Assembly (NCBI RefSeq): GCF_001027925.1
Contig: NZ_LECT01000010.1
Span: 1 to 64,000 of the forward strand
Reading direction: 5' to 3'
Length of the DNA stretch: 64,000 nt
From: Rhodopirellula islandica
Lineage (GTDB): Bacteria; Planctomycetota; Planctomycetia; Pirellulales; Pirellulaceae
Shown here: piece after piece, positions 1 through 9,650 of the stretch
How the letters are laid out: each line of letters opens with the position of its first letter
How positions within the stretch are numbered: the stretch's first letter is position 1
The notes under the pieces: generated by a model
What the model was told of the DNA's origin: nothing
Databases searched by the model: none
What the model saw: the letters and a program-made list of their open reading frames with translations, nothing else
Made by a program: the position numbers and the translations under genes

Positions 1-309
1 TCACCCGGATCTCGCTGAACGCTCGCTCCGACCTCTCCCCCAACTTCGTCGGGGGAGAGGTAACAGGCAAGAAACTGTCCACGAAAACGCTCCACAAAAC
101 CAAACTTGTCGCGGTCCAGGCTAACGCCAAAACGGCTCACATGGTTGTGCTCGATCGTTCTTGGCGAGCTGCTTTGTCGGGTCGGCAGTAGCCATTCGGT
201 ATTGGATCTGTTTTGGCAAACGCCACTGTCCTGACGGACAACCGGGGCTAACGCCCAAACGGCTCACAGGGTTGTGATTGATCGTTTCTGCCGAGTTGCT
301 TGGGCCGAA
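1..309. repeat. Intergenic repeats: palindrome plus degenerate copies of a ~130-bp element
   Basis: No gene is seen here. Positions 32-60 form a palindrome with 10-bp arms (CCTCTCCCCC and GGGGGAGAGG). Positions 178-303 are a decayed copy, in reverse orientation, of the element that is intact at 29780-29910: they share the CAACCGGGGCTAACGCCC core, an AAACGGCTCACA block and remnants of both ends. Positions 121-181 are a second partial copy of its right half. The copy stops 7 bases before the stop codon of the DUF1552 gene. Confidence 0.7.
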
Positions 310-1716
310 TCACGCGAGCAATTCTGGGAAGTTGCCGGTGGCTCCTGCGAAGCGATCGGTTTCCATTCCCAGTTGCTGCAACATCGTGACAAAGACGCGT
401 GTTAGCGGTTGGTCTTCTTGCTTGATTTCTTTCGTGTACGGCTCGGGGCCGCCTCGCCAAGCACCGCTGATCGGATCGGCTCCGGCATAGTTCAGATACC
501 GCCCGTGTTGGAACCCCAGGTTGCGACCTCCGGCGAGGACCAGCGGGTAATTGCGTGACAGGTGAAAGGCGCTCGACGCGGACCCGAACAAGAGCAACGA
601 GTTGTCAAGCATGGATCCGGTGCCGGCTGGTTCGGGAGTTTCTTTCAGTCGGGTTGTGAACCGGGCAAACTCTTCATTGAGGAATCGGCAGTACTTCCCC
701 AGGTTTTTCCAGCCACCGGGGTTCTTCGTGTCGTGTGTCAACTTGTGTGCGAGATTGAACCCAACCGCCCGCGCCAATCGATCGCTGACCCCCGCGCCGT
801 TCTCACGTCCGATCTGATAGGTCGCGACGCGAGTCGAATCGGTTTTGAAGGCGAGATAGATCATGTCCAACATGGTCTGCACGTACATTCTCGGCGAATC
901 AGGCGAGATATCCGCTTCGATTTTTGCGCGGTCAACGGTGGGCAGTGGTCGATTGACCCACTCCTTTGCTTTCCGAACGCGAATCTCTGCTTCACGTACC
1001 GAGTCCAGGTACTCGTCAAAGCGAAGCTTGTCATTGGACGACAGCATTCCACGCAGATCGCTTGCGTCTTCCAGCATTTCATCCAAAGCACTTTCATTCT
1101 TCGCCAACCGGCGAGCCGCGTCAGCGTTGCTTTTGACGAATAGCATGTCAAAGATGCGTTTCGGGCTTTGCTCCGCGGGAATCGCTCGACCAGTCCGACT
1201 GAATGAAAGAGTCTGAGCAGCTCGCGGCGTTCCGATTCCACCATCGGTCGACATCACAAGGGATGAAAAACGCGTTTGGTCTCCGATGTACTCGGCGTAA
1301 ACCTGATCCAGAGAAATGGAGTTCTGGTACGCTCCCTCGCGGCGAATCTTCGCGGCAGTGAGGAATTGATCGGCATTGCGATGACCATGAACCTTGCGGG
1401 CTTCCGGGTGTGAAAACCCTGAGAGCACGGTCAGGTCGTCACGCAGCGGCTCGAAGACGTCGGTGCACTTGGTGAAAGTGAACTCCGTTCCTCCGCCATG
1501 CGGAAACCACGACCAGTCTTGGTAAGCGGGGTCTTCCCGCAGCGGCATCGGGACACCGTCGGGGAAATAGATGCAGGCGAGGCGTTTGGGATTCGTCTTG
1601 CCGTCTGAGTTCGCTGCCAAACGAGGCATGCTGGAACTCAACAGCGGGAGTGCCAACGCGGTCCCGGATCCTCGAAGGAACCGGCGACGATCAAGTTGAT
1701 TGAGATTCAATGTCAT
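310..1716 (-). CDS. DUF1552 domain protein, Tat-exported
   Basis: A 468-residue protein of the DUF1552 family, common in planctomycetes and of unknown biochemical function. The chosen ATG gives an N-terminus with a twin-arginine motif (DRRRFLRG, about residues 9-16) followed by a hydrophobic stretch ending near LAAN, so Tat export is likely. An upstream in-frame start would add 40 residues that overlap the neighbouring gene and hide the signal. It lies downstream of the DUF1592 cytochrome-type gene on the same strand, with 83 bases between them. This pairing is typical: the haem protein and its DUF1552 partner are thought to act together at the cell envelope. The molecular role is inferred only. 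Confidence 0.93.
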   Translation of the reverse strand: MTLNLNQLDRRRFLRGSGTALALPLLSSSMPRLAANSDGKTNPKRLACIYFPDGVPMPLREDPAYQDWSWFPHGGGTEFTFTKCTDVFEPLRDDLTVLSGFSHPEARKVHGHRNADQFLTAAKIRREGAYQNSISLDQVYAEYIGDQTRFSSLVMSTDGGIGTPRAAQTLSFSRTGRAIPAEQSPKRIFDMLFVKSNADAARRLAKNESALDEMLEDASDLRGMLSSNDKLRFDEYLDSVREAEIRVRKAKEWVNRPLPTVDRAKIEADISPDSPRMYVQTMLDMIYLAFKTDSTRVATYQIGRENGAGVSDRLARAVGFNLAHKLTHDTKNPGGWKNLGKYCRFLNEEFARFTTRLKETPEPAGTGSMLDNSLLLFGSASSAFHLSRNYPLVLAGGRNLGFQHGRYLNYAGADPISGAWRGGPEPYTKEIKQEDQPLTRVFVTMLQQLGMETDRFAGATGNFPELLA

Positions 1717-1799
1717 CTGTCGTACTCCCTCGACGAATCGAAACGGAACGCAGTGAACCCTTCGCAGGATCCAATGCCCATCATCATTGTAACGCTTGA

Positions 1800-4532
1800 C
1801 TATTTGGTTTGGAAAAGCTCGCTCGTCACCAAACACATCACCATCGTTTTGAGCCCATCACCGGATTCACGCACTCGCCCGGCAATTTGCCTGATTTCAG
1901 CCCGGTCGCCAAAATCCAGTTGTCGGCCCAAAGCGAACGACGCCATTTTCTCAACCGTTGCCTTAACAAATTGATCTTGGCGTTTCTGAAGGAGGTGTTG
2001 TTTAAGCCCCTGCATCCCATCGAGGCGATCCTCGTTGGGTAGGTCGCTTGTGGCATCAACGACCTTCCCGTTGATTTGATCACGCCAGCGTCCCAGGGCG
2101 TCGTAGTTCTCAAAGGCGATTCCCCACGGATCAATTTTTTGATGACACGACATGCACGCGGCTTGATTGCGATGGTCTTCAATCCGTTCTTTCAGAGTCA
2201 TCTTTGCGATTTTGGGATCGGTGAGATCGATCTCCGGAACGGCTGGCGGAGGAGGCGGTGGCGGGTCATTGAGAAGATTCGTCAACAGCCAAACGCCACG
2301 CTTCACGGGGTGGGAATCTTCGCCATCGGAATTCATCGTGAGCAAACCGGCCTGGGTCAGCAGGCCGCCGCGATTTCGTCCAGCGGGCAAGTTCACGCGA
2401 CAGAAATGATTGCCTTCGATTCCGGGGATTCCATAGTGCTTGCCAAGACGCTCGTTGACGACCAGGTAATCCGAGTCGATCAAATCCAGCACGCTTGAGT
2501 CTCGACGGAGCATGTCAGCAAACAGCTCGATGGGTTCCCGCTTCATCGATTCCAACAGTGCCAGATCCAGACCATCGTCACCTCGGGTGGGGTTCAGGTA
2601 TTCCAGCGGCTGCATTCTCAGCCACTGCCCGACGAAGTGCTTGGCAAAACGTGCGGCTCGTGGATCGGCCAACATTCGTTCGGCCTGCCGACGCAGAACG
2701 TCGTGATCAGTGAGCTGGCCTGCCGAAGCGAGTTGCAGCAACGTTTCGTCGGGCAGGCTACACCAAAAAAAGAGCGATAGGCGAGTCGCCACTTCGTTTT
2801 GAGACAGTTGATCCGTCTGCGGATCTTGCGATGCATCCTGTTCACCAGGTAGCACATACAGGAACTTTGGCGAGGTGAGGATCGTTGCGAGAACCTCCAC
2901 GATTGCTTCCTGAAAATCGTCGCTGCTGGACCGCAAGCGTTGGAACAAGTGCAGCTTGCGATCGATGTCACGCGTGGTGGGTGTTCGCCGCCAGGCACGC
3001 GACATGAAATCTGAAATGATCTCTCGCGCGTAGGTGGATTCGTCGTGCGAATTCTCGCTTTCAATGAACACGCTGCGATGGGACCGAGGTGGCCACTCAT
3101 CGTAAACGGGTGCGACAATTTCCACGTGGTCGATCAGAATCGCGTCGCTCCCTGTCTCCCGTCCGTCCTGCCTGACGGTGCTGTTCGTGAACCGAATGTA
3201 TTCCGACGGGTTCGGTTGAGCCCCGAGTTTAAACTCGCCGCGATAGGTGTTGCGGTGCTCAATCTCACTGAGGGGAATATCCCATTGGTAGATTTCCGGT
3301 TCCCCGAAGGGAGCTTTGATTGAAACATCCTGTTGACTCAACCGCTTGATCGATCGCCCTTGGTCGGTCGCTTGAAAGCCGAAGTGGAGCTGTAAGCTTG
3401 GAACTCGCTGGCCTGCATCCTCGGCGCGCGACGCTCGAATACGAACACGCATCGTCCCTTCGTCGGGCAACCGGTCACCAAGTTCAACGGTGAGTGCTTG
3501 GCGGCTCCCTGGCTGCACAACCGCGAAATGGGAACCAGGCTCTGGCATCGGCCTGTAGGTGTCGCTGTGCTTGAACGCATAAATTGCTTTGCGGTAGCTC
3601 CATTTGACCTCGGCTCTCAGTCCTGTCGAAAGATCCAGGTAATGTGACCTGTCCGCAGGAGACTGGAACTTCTCATTCAGACGTTCGATCTGCTCGGCCA
3701 ATTTGTCTGGCATGTCCTCGAACTTCTTCTTGATCGATTCGACATCGCGGTCCAGTCGCTTCGTTTCTCTTTCAAAGGCTTCCTTCATCGGGATCGCCCA
3801 ATGGATCTCTGGCGGTCGATCCCCTCGGACCGTGACTCGACGCAAGGCCTCCAGAGCAAGCTGGTGATAGGTCTCCACCTGCTTGACAGACATGTGCAGC
3901 GACTCGGCATTGTTTTCAAAGGCGTCGTCCTCACTGGCTTCCGCCGGGAGATCGCCCGCGAATGTCCAGGGCACACCCAGCAAGTCTTGAAGTGCGTGGT
4001 TGTACTCGTAACGTGTCAGCCGTCGAAACGAAGAGTGGTTGCCGCTGGCCCGACGCAGTTGTTCGGCCGTTTGAATCTCAGTGGAAAGCCAATCCACCAT
4101 TAGCGTTCGCTGCGAGTCGGTGAGTTCACTGGATTCCGGTGGCGGCATCTCCCCCTTGCTGAGCGCGGAGTACACCTCCAGCCACCAAGCGATGTCTTCG
4201 CCGTCGACCAAGTCGGGGTCAAGTTGGTCCGCTCGAAAGTTGCCTTCGACGCTGTCCCCACTGTGGCAATCAAAACACGCCTGCTCCATAAGAGGCTTGA
4301 TCGATTTCTCATAGCGTTGCAGGCTCGGTCGAGGGTTGGTGTTGCCTGCATCCGAAGTTCGTTCGATGGCACCGACTTCGTTTTCACCGCGTGCTTTTTC
4401 GTTCAACAGAACCTGCGAGCAGGCAGGCCGCTGCGCAACAAGGTTCAGCGTCAAAAGCACAATCACGCCAAGACACCAGGATCCTGGCCAGTGCTCTGCG
4501 AAGGATGGAGCGGCAAATCGATGTGGGAGCAT
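1800..4532 (-). CDS. DUF1592-family planctomycete cytochrome c-type protein
   Basis: A 910-residue secreted protein. After an N-terminal hydrophobic segment (about residues 20-33) comes a planctomycete cytochrome c segment with one haem motif (CFDCH, near residue 86), then regions matching DUF1587 (FRRLTRYEYNHALQDLLG), a beta-rich middle, DUF1592 (RLSLFFWCSLPDE), DUF1588 (GGLLTQ...SHPVKRG, followed by a run of seven prolines) and DUF1585. A second haem-type motif (CMSCH) lies in the C-terminal part. This domain order is standard for large planctomycete-specific proteins, which are probably periplasmic redox or polymer-processing proteins with an unknown substrate. It is probably cotranscribed with the DUF1552 gene that follows. 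Confidence 0.94.
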   Translation of the reverse strand: MLPHRFAAPSFAEHWPGSWCLGVIVLLTLNLVAQRPACSQVLLNEKARGENEVGAIERTSDAGNTNPRPSLQRYEKSIKPLMEQACFDCHSGDSVEGNFRADQLDPDLVDGEDIAWWLEVYSALSKGEMPPPESSELTDSQRTLMVDWLSTEIQTAEQLRRASGNHSSFRRLTRYEYNHALQDLLGVPWTFAGDLPAEASEDDAFENNAESLHMSVKQVETYHQLALEALRRVTVRGDRPPEIHWAIPMKEAFERETKRLDRDVESIKKKFEDMPDKLAEQIERLNEKFQSPADRSHYLDLSTGLRAEVKWSYRKAIYAFKHSDTYRPMPEPGSHFAVVQPGSRQALTVELGDRLPDEGTMRVRIRASRAEDAGQRVPSLQLHFGFQATDQGRSIKRLSQQDVSIKAPFGEPEIYQWDIPLSEIEHRNTYRGEFKLGAQPNPSEYIRFTNSTVRQDGRETGSDAILIDHVEIVAPVYDEWPPRSHRSVFIESENSHDESTYAREIISDFMSRAWRRTPTTRDIDRKLHLFQRLRSSSDDFQEAIVEVLATILTSPKFLYVLPGEQDASQDPQTDQLSQNEVATRLSLFFWCSLPDETLLQLASAGQLTDHDVLRRQAERMLADPRAARFAKHFVGQWLRMQPLEYLNPTRGDDGLDLALLESMKREPIELFADMLRRDSSVLDLIDSDYLVVNERLGKHYGIPGIEGNHFCRVNLPAGRNRGGLLTQAGLLTMNSDGEDSHPVKRGVWLLTNLLNDPPPPPPPAVPEIDLTDPKIAKMTLKERIEDHRNQAACMSCHQKIDPWGIAFENYDALGRWRDQINGKVVDATSDLPNEDRLDGMQGLKQHLLQKRQDQFVKATVEKMASFALGRQLDFGDRAEIRQIAGRVRESGDGLKTMVMCLVTSELFQTK

Positions 4533-4792
4533 GGTCGCTAGGGGAGGGAGCAGCGGCTACTTCGGGGGATCCCTCACTGTACCAAACCCAACTGACTCAC
4601 GCCAAACAGATTCGCTTCTAGGGGTTCGGCCCCCTTTCAAATGCTTCCGGTCGTCGGCATGAACACAAAGGATGTTCGGCAGCTCGGCGAACGCTCCTGG
4701 TCCACCATTTCACCGTTGAATCAACGCCCCTTTGAATCAACCTCCCAAGTGCGCCGGAACCTGTTTGTGATCACAACGGGAATCCCATGCCG
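4533..4792. other. Intergenic stretch without recognised gene
   Basis: This stretch separates the DUF1592 gene start from the composite repeat that begins at 4793. It should hold the promoter of the DUF1592/DUF1552 pair, but I cannot identify clear promoter boxes. Short open frames on both strands show no protein-like features. Confidence 0.5.
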
Positions 4793-5039
4793 CATCCCGC
4801 CGTGGCCGAGTGCCACGGCGGGATGCGGAGTGTTTGGGGGTGTGCTCGTTTTCCGGTGGTGCGCTGCGTTGCAGCGACCACCGGCTACCGTCTGACATCC
4901 CACCCGGGATAAAAAAAGACAGAAGCCGGAAGAAAACTTGCATCCCTAATGGCAGCGCCAACACCAACCATTTCGCAGTCCAGGCGAACGCCCAAACGGC
5001 TCGCATGGTTCTGCCGGATCAATCCTGACGACCTACTCA
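4793..5039. repeat. ~250-bp composite palindromic element, copy 1
   Basis: Clearly homologous along its length to 48622-48872. It starts with a perfect-looking palindrome (CATCCCGCCGTGGCC...GGCGGGATG), then a second one (CCGGTGG...CCACCGG), then ATCCCACCCGGGAT. The last ~65 bases are the half-element with AACGCCCAAACGGCTCGCATGG that is shared with the ~130-bp family. Its final bases (GACGACCTACTCA) correspond to the terminal inverted repeat of that family, and the TCA is the reverse complement of the sulfatase stop codon. Short minus-strand frames are partly conserved between the two copies in more than one frame, which points to DNA-level homology rather than coding. Confidence 0.8.
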
Positions 5040-6842
5040 GTCGACATGCTTGACGACCACGTAGTAGGCCCCCAGCTCACCTTCTTCGATCTCGAAAATC
5101 GGGGCGAGTCGGTACGAACCCTGCTTGAGTTCCGTGACAAAGCTGACTTCTTCGGCGTCTTCCGCCACTGGTTGACGATCAAGATCTTGATCGTCGATCC
5201 GGAGGACCGCGTGGGTCGCGCCGATCGCGTTGCCAGGCACATTGCGAAAGGCTCGCGCTGGGCCGGGCACATTTTCGCCAGCCGGAAGAGCGGCGTTGAT
5301 CGCGACTCCAGATTCAGCCGGCCAGCGACGAAGCGACACCTGATATTTCCCGTCTTGGACGACTTTCACGGCCCAGTGCCCCAAGTGTTTCAGCTTGTCT
5401 CCTTGGGGCGTTTTGCGATCGGCCTCGCGGATCGATCCCTGATGCCAGGGAGGGTAGACCTCCTGGATCCAGTCGTGGGCAGTCAAGCTCACGACCGGGT
5501 GTTCAGGGTGCCCGAGAAAGATCTCGGTTGTTTGTGCGAAGGTCGGTTTCAGTTCGGCCCACCATTGTTCGTAGAACTCTCGCATCTCAGCGACGATCTC
5601 TGGATGCTTGTCGGCAATGTTGTGCTTCTGTCCGGGGTCGGAAGCAACGTTGTACAGTTCCTTCCGATTGACCAGACGATACTTGCCCGTCATCACCGAC
5701 GAACCACGCCACTTGATCGGGTCGCGGACGCGCTGCGAATCGCTGATCACAAAGCGTTTGGGCCATTCCACTTGCTTGGTTGGGTCAAGCAAAGCGGCAA
5801 GCGAAACACCATCGAACTTCACTCCCTCTGGCTTCTTCACTCCCGTCATCTCAAGCAGCGTCGGGACAACATCCACCGCGTGCGTCAATTCAGCGACGTC
5901 ATGTTGTTTCGTCAGGCCCCCATCCGGCCAATGCACAAAGAACGGGACGCGGTGCCCGCCTTCGTAAGGACTTCCTTTGCCAGCTTTCATGCCAGCGTTG
6001 TAGACTTTCGCGCCGCTGGCGGTTCCGTTGTCGGTGGTGAAAATAAAAATGGTGTTGTCTTCCACCCCGAGGTCTTTGAGCAATTGCCGAGTCTTGCCAA
6101 CGTTGTCATCGATGTTGGTAATCATCCCATAGAAAGCAGCGATGTTCTCGGATTGCCCGTCGTACATCTCCAGATACTTTGGCGGGCAGTGCAGCGGTTT
6201 GTGCGGTGCGTTGGTCGAGATGTAGGCAAGAAACGGCAGCTCTTGTTTCGCACACTTGCTGATAAACCCATTGGCTTGCTCGAAAAAGACGTCCGTGCAG
6301 AAGCCTTTCGCGGGAACGATTTCACCGTTGTGAAAATAGGAACCGTCAAAGTAGGCGTTGTCCCAAAGGTCGGGTGTTTGGCCGATCCCGCCTCCACCGT
6401 GTCGATAGACCTCGGTGAAGCCACGATCTTCGGGACGATACGGGTAGTTGTCACCCAGGTGCCACTTGCCAAACATCCCCGTTTCGTAACCAGAGTCGGC
6501 GAACATTTGCCCCACGGTGACTTCGTTCTCACGCAGCATCGATCGGCCCATGATCGTGTGCCAGACACCAGTGCGATTGGTCCAGTGTCCGGTCAGAAAC
6601 GAACATCGGGTGGGCGAACAAGTCGGCGCGACATGGTAGTCGCTCAGTCCGGAGCTTTCTGACGCCAGACGATCGATGTTGGGAGTCTTGATGATCGGAT
6701 TTCCTGTGCAGCCAAGGTCGCCGTAGCCCTGATCGTCGGAAATGACAATGACCACATTGGGAGATTCAGCGGCGGCGGAGAGGGCGTTCGCTGCGATCAC
6801 CATCGCGAGGAAGGCGAGGCAGGCGGAATGGATCTTTCTCAT
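5037..6842 (-). CDS. Secreted sulfatase, formylglycine type
   Basis: A 601-residue arylsulfatase-family protein (alkaline phosphatase superfamily). It has a signal peptide (about residues 1-26) and then the N-terminal metal motif SDDQGYGD. The CxPxR signature is C75-S-P-T-R, where C75 would be converted to formylglycine by a sulfatase-modifying enzyme. GKWHLG, TTDNG and the following GMKAGKGSPYEGG are further conserved active-site elements. The C-terminal ~200 residues form an extra beta-rich region often seen in planctomycete sulfatases. Likely role: hydrolysis of sulfate esters on algal polysaccharides outside the cytoplasm. The substrate cannot be told from sequence. The gene stands alone, and its TGA stop lies in the end of a repeat element. 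Confidence 0.96.
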   Translation of the reverse strand: MRKIHSACLAFLAMVIAANALSAAAESPNVVIVISDDQGYGDLGCTGNPIIKTPNIDRLASESSGLSDYHVAPTCSPTRCSFLTGHWTNRTGVWHTIMGRSMLRENEVTVGQMFADSGYETGMFGKWHLGDNYPYRPEDRGFTEVYRHGGGGIGQTPDLWDNAYFDGSYFHNGEIVPAKGFCTDVFFEQANGFISKCAKQELPFLAYISTNAPHKPLHCPPKYLEMYDGQSENIAAFYGMITNIDDNVGKTRQLLKDLGVEDNTIFIFTTDNGTASGAKVYNAGMKAGKGSPYEGGHRVPFFVHWPDGGLTKQHDVAELTHAVDVVPTLLEMTGVKKPEGVKFDGVSLAALLDPTKQVEWPKRFVISDSQRVRDPIKWRGSSVMTGKYRLVNRKELYNVASDPGQKHNIADKHPEIVAEMREFYEQWWAELKPTFAQTTEIFLGHPEHPVVSLTAHDWIQEVYPPWHQGSIREADRKTPQGDKLKHLGHWAVKVVQDGKYQVSLRRWPAESGVAINAALPAGENVPGPARAFRNVPGNAIGATHAVLRIDDQDLDRQPVAEDAEEVSFVTELKQGSYRLAPIFEIEEGELGAYYVVVKHVD

Positions 6843-7217
6843 GAGTTGCTCGGTTTGGCTGGGGATTGCGTGTCAAACAGTGGGAGCAAGTTTATCCGAA
6901 GCAGGCCGGCAGGAGTCTTTCGGCATGGAACTGTTTTGCTAAGACGCTGTCGCTCCCACGTACAACCGGGGCGAACGCCCACCCAAGCCGAACACGACCA
7001 CCGGAATCGTTCTCTACCTTGCAAGACGCCGGAATCGCGATGGGGCAACGCTGTCGGTGGAGAGGGGCGGGGTGCACGGCGGGTCCAGCTCAGGATCCAT
7101 GAGTTTCAATCGGACAACGGTGGTGGTTGGCAGAGACGATCAAACAGGTTGCATGCCGAAAAAAACCGGAACCCCCGTCATCCGCGAATGACATGATTTA
7201 TCGCATTCCTACGACCG
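6843..7217. repeat. Intergenic region with a truncated ~130-bp element
   Basis: Positions 6899-6984 match the left and central part of the reverse-oriented 29780-29910 element (GAAGCAGGCCGGCAGGAGTC through ACAACCGGGGCGAACGCCCA). The right half is missing and replaced by unrelated sequence. The region also precedes the sulfatase start and so should carry its promoter, which I could not assign. Nothing else is recognised up to 7217. Confidence 0.65.
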
Positions 7218-7700
7218 TCAAAGATGTGCGAGTTCAAAGTAGGCGACCCTGGAACTTGGATCAACAATCAACAGGATTGGCTCAGCACCACCGCGGCCAA
7301 ACCGCAGTGCATCAGCGGGTATTCCAGACGAATCGTACCAAGAAGGGATTCCTTCCAAACGCATTGGCTCGTCACGTTGTGTCAGTGAAAGTCCGTGAGA
7401 CTTGACAATGGGTGTTAGGTCTTCAAAGTCTGAAAAACGAAATCGAAAGAAGTGAGAAAAATCGATGCCCTGCTGCGTGTAGTGCTGGATGCCCGTGAAT
7501 GGTGAAGGATCGCTATCAACGACGGTTTTGAACCACCGCTCCGCCTCATCCGGTGCAGATTCGCCGGACTCCATCGCAAGCATGACCCAAAGGCCCCCGC
7601 AGGCAAGCAGACCGACGGCCGCACCGCCGAAAATCGCGGCGATGCAGTACCCGACCCACTGGCGTTCGCGGTCAATTCGGTCTCGGTTGAACAACCTCAT
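7218..7700 (-). CDS. Small membrane-anchored protein of unknown function
   Basis: About 160 residues from the ATG at 7700. An upstream alternative start at 7748 would overlap the preceding gene by 32 bases, and without the overlap the gap is 16 bases. A single transmembrane segment follows a basic N-terminus (about residues 14-38, with AAIFGGAAVGLLACGG), leaving a ~120-residue domain outside or inside the membrane. No family is recognised. It directly follows the DUF1579 gene on the same strand, so the two are probably one transcript. That the ORF is real rests on this spacing and on normal amino-acid composition. Confidence 0.7.
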   Translation of the reverse strand: MRLFNRDRIDRERQWVGYCIAAIFGGAAVGLLACGGLWVMLAMESGESAPDEAERWFKTVVDSDPSPFTGIQHYTQQGIDFSHFFRFRFSDFEDLTPIVKSHGLSLTQRDEPMRLEGIPSWYDSSGIPADALRFGRGGAEPILLIVDPSSRVAYFELAHL

Positions 7701-7716
7701 GTCACCAAGTCGTTGA

Positions 7717-8280
7717 TCACTCGGATTCACTTCGCGTTGCGGTGCCACTCACAAACGTGACCCACGTTCCGTCTTCGGCGAGCATTCGAGATTGGATAGA
7801 GAGTTCCTTTTCGGATTTGAACTCATAGATGTCTTCAAACTTGGTTGCCGTTCCATCCGACATGAAATTGGGCCCCTCCGCTTCCAACGTCAAGATCTTG
7901 CCCGTGGAGTCGACTTGACCTTCATAGTGCCACATCATGGAGGTGACCGAGTCGATCCAAGTGCCCACGTACTTCTGTTTGGTTTCATCGAAGCCGATTG
8001 TTTGGATGCCATGCATTGGCGTTCCCGCGTAGTCGCCTTCCATGGTGTTGGTCAGCCAAAAACCGCCGAGCATGCGGGATGTCATTTTGCCTTCGGATTG
8101 AACTGGCGGTTGGTCGGGTCCCATGCTTGATTCCGACTTGGTCGTCCAGACGCCTGAAAATTGCTGCAGCCATTGGTGCTCTTGCGTCGGTTTGGGCATC
8201 GCCGGTTGCTCTTGCGCAGCCGCGTCTCCAATGAACCACCAAGCGAATGCCAGCGTCAGCAGCGGAAGTGATTTTTGCAT
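7717..8280 (-). CDS. DUF1579 (lipocalin-like) secreted protein
   Basis: A 187-residue protein with a signal peptide (MQKSLPLLTLAFAWW, cleaved near the AAAQEQ site). The body matches the DUF1579 family: HQWLQQFSGVW near the start, GGFWL, the GFDETKQKYVGTWID block and a repeated beta-strand pattern expected for a small beta-barrel. Family members are mostly annotated as hypothetical, and the biochemical role is unknown. The chosen start removes 15 basic residues from a longer frame and gives a standard signal peptide. It is first in a probable two-gene unit with the small membrane protein downstream. Confidence 0.88.
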   Translation of the reverse strand: MQKSLPLLTLAFAWWFIGDAAAQEQPAMPKPTQEHQWLQQFSGVWTTKSESSMGPDQPPVQSEGKMTSRMLGGFWLTNTMEGDYAGTPMHGIQTIGFDETKQKYVGTWIDSVTSMMWHYEGQVDSTGKILTLEAEGPNFMSDGTATKFEDIYEFKSEKELSIQSRMLAEDGTWVTFVSGTATRSESE

Positions 8281-8768
8281 GTTTCGGTTCCTGGTCCGTG
8301 AAAGGTTTCGATGGCTGCGTTTCATTCTGATCGAAAGCGATGGTCAGAATCGACAAAACGCAGGGAATTCTGAATGTGGCTGGCACCTTGCGGTAGTGCC
8401 GTTGGTCGGTTCCGTTCCAACCAAGCGTACAGCTCCTTCCGCTTTTTCGCGATCGGCGTGACGCGTTTGGGAAGGCGTTACAGCCCGATCGATGGATCGC
8501 ATTCCCGGTCATCGAGATCTGGCACGGACGACTTTCGTCGGGTCCACCTCAGCTGGAAGACAGCAACTTCCTCGGCCAGGAATGTCGCAACAGACTTTCG
8601 AGCGGAACCGTGGCGACCCCCGATCGATTCGGACGCGCACGAATCAGGGGGCCAGCCGAATCGGTTGGGTTCCAGTGCGGTTCTGGGCGATCAGGTGCCA
8701 GGCATCCGTTTTGTGGGTATGTTTCTATGGATCTGAAAATCGTTTCCCCATCTGATTCGCCTGACTTC
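8281..8768. other. Divergent intergenic region with an imperfect inverted repeat
   Basis: This lies between the DUF1579 gene (minus) and the MYG1-like gene (plus), so it should contain both promoters. An imperfect inverted repeat at about 8317-8362 has inner arms ATTCTGA/TCAGAAT and outer arms TGCGTTT/AAAACGCA around a 13-base centre. It could be an operator or an RNA hairpin upstream of the DUF1579 gene. No other structure is supported. Confidence 0.45.
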
Positions 8769-9644
8769 ATGACCATTCAGCTGATAGTGACTCACGCGGG
8801 CGGAGCCCACAAAGACGATTTCCTTGCCTGCAGCCTGCTGGCGCATTTGCATGGGGTTCCGATTCAGCGACGCGATCCAACCGAGGAAGACTTGGCCAAT
8901 CCAGCGGTCTGTGTCGTTGATGTCGGTGGGGTGCATGATCCGCAACAGAAGAACTTTGACCATCACCAGTTCCCCCGCGATGCCCCGCCACTTTGTGCCC
9001 TGTCGCTGGTGCTCCAGGACATCGGGCTCTACGAAGACGCCCTGTCCTTTTGTGCTTGGCTTCGTCCAGCGGAATGGCTGGACACGTTGGGGCCCAACGA
9101 AACAGCCAAGTTGATGGAGATTCCGCGTGCGGCGTTGGGATCGCTCAATTCGCCGCTCGACATGACGCTGCTGAATCGATTTGCGAGCCACACGGAACTT
9201 GATTCAGAAAGTCCTGTCTACCAAGTCATGTGCATGGTGGGGGAGGACATTGTCAACTACTTGCGGACATTGCGTGAACGGCTGGACTACTTGAAGGAGC
9301 ACGTTCAGTACTGGACGATTGAAACCGATGAGGAGCCGATCCAAGCCTTGTTCTTGGAACAAAGGGACGCGATTTCAGAGGACCCTTCGTTTGGAATATA
9401 CGCGTTCATCGAGAGCGAAGGAAAGGAAAATGAGATCCAGGCAACGGTCTCCCCGGATCGGCGAGGCGATGGGTACGGACTGTCGCGTTACAACGACAGT
9501 CAACGCTTGGATTTTTCGCAAATTGAATCGCACGAAGACGTTCGCTTTGCGCACAAGCGAGGCTTTGTCGCCAAGGTCTCCACGAAGGACCCGGCGCAGC
9601 TCAAGGAACTGTTGAAACTCGCCGTGGTCAGAGTGGTCAGCTGA
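8769..9644 (+). CDS. MYG1 (UPF0160) family protein, DHH-type phosphoesterase
   Basis: A 291-residue protein. The MYG1 family is related to DHH phosphoesterases, and eukaryotic MYG1 is a 3'-5' RNA exonuclease. Two metal-binding signatures are visible: THAGGAHKDDFLACSLL at residues ~6-22, corresponding to the THxGxxHxDE motif, and VDVGG(x)7-10NFDHHQ at about 48-65, the DHH-like motif. The start at 8769 (MTIQLIVTHAGG) places the first motif at the usual distance from the N-terminus; upstream frames add residues unlike the family. It stands alone in its orientation, and its stop is followed within 7 bases by the 216-bp tandem repeats. The bacterial role is unknown. Confidence 0.9.
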   Translation: MTIQLIVTHAGGAHKDDFLACSLLAHLHGVPIQRRDPTEEDLANPAVCVVDVGGVHDPQQKNFDHHQFPRDAPPLCALSLVLQDIGLYEDALSFCAWLRPAEWLDTLGPNETAKLMEIPRAALGSLNSPLDMTLLNRFASHTELDSESPVYQVMCMVGEDIVNYLRTLRERLDYLKEHVQYWTIETDEEPIQALFLEQRDAISEDPSFGIYAFIESEGKENEIQATVSPDRRGDGYGLSRYNDSQRLDFSQIESHEDVRFAHKRGFVAKVSTKDPAQLKELLKLAVVRVVS

Positions 9645-9650
9645 AAGTGT

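Noticed and set aside
4721-5006. Overlapping minus-strand frames partly conserved at 48253-48817
   Set aside because: Similarity between the two repeat copies is visible in more than one frame, so it reflects DNA homology and structure rather than a protein.
5046-6662. A 538-residue plus-strand open frame
   Set aside because: Antisense to the sulfatase, whose active-site motifs are clear; the frame has no family features.
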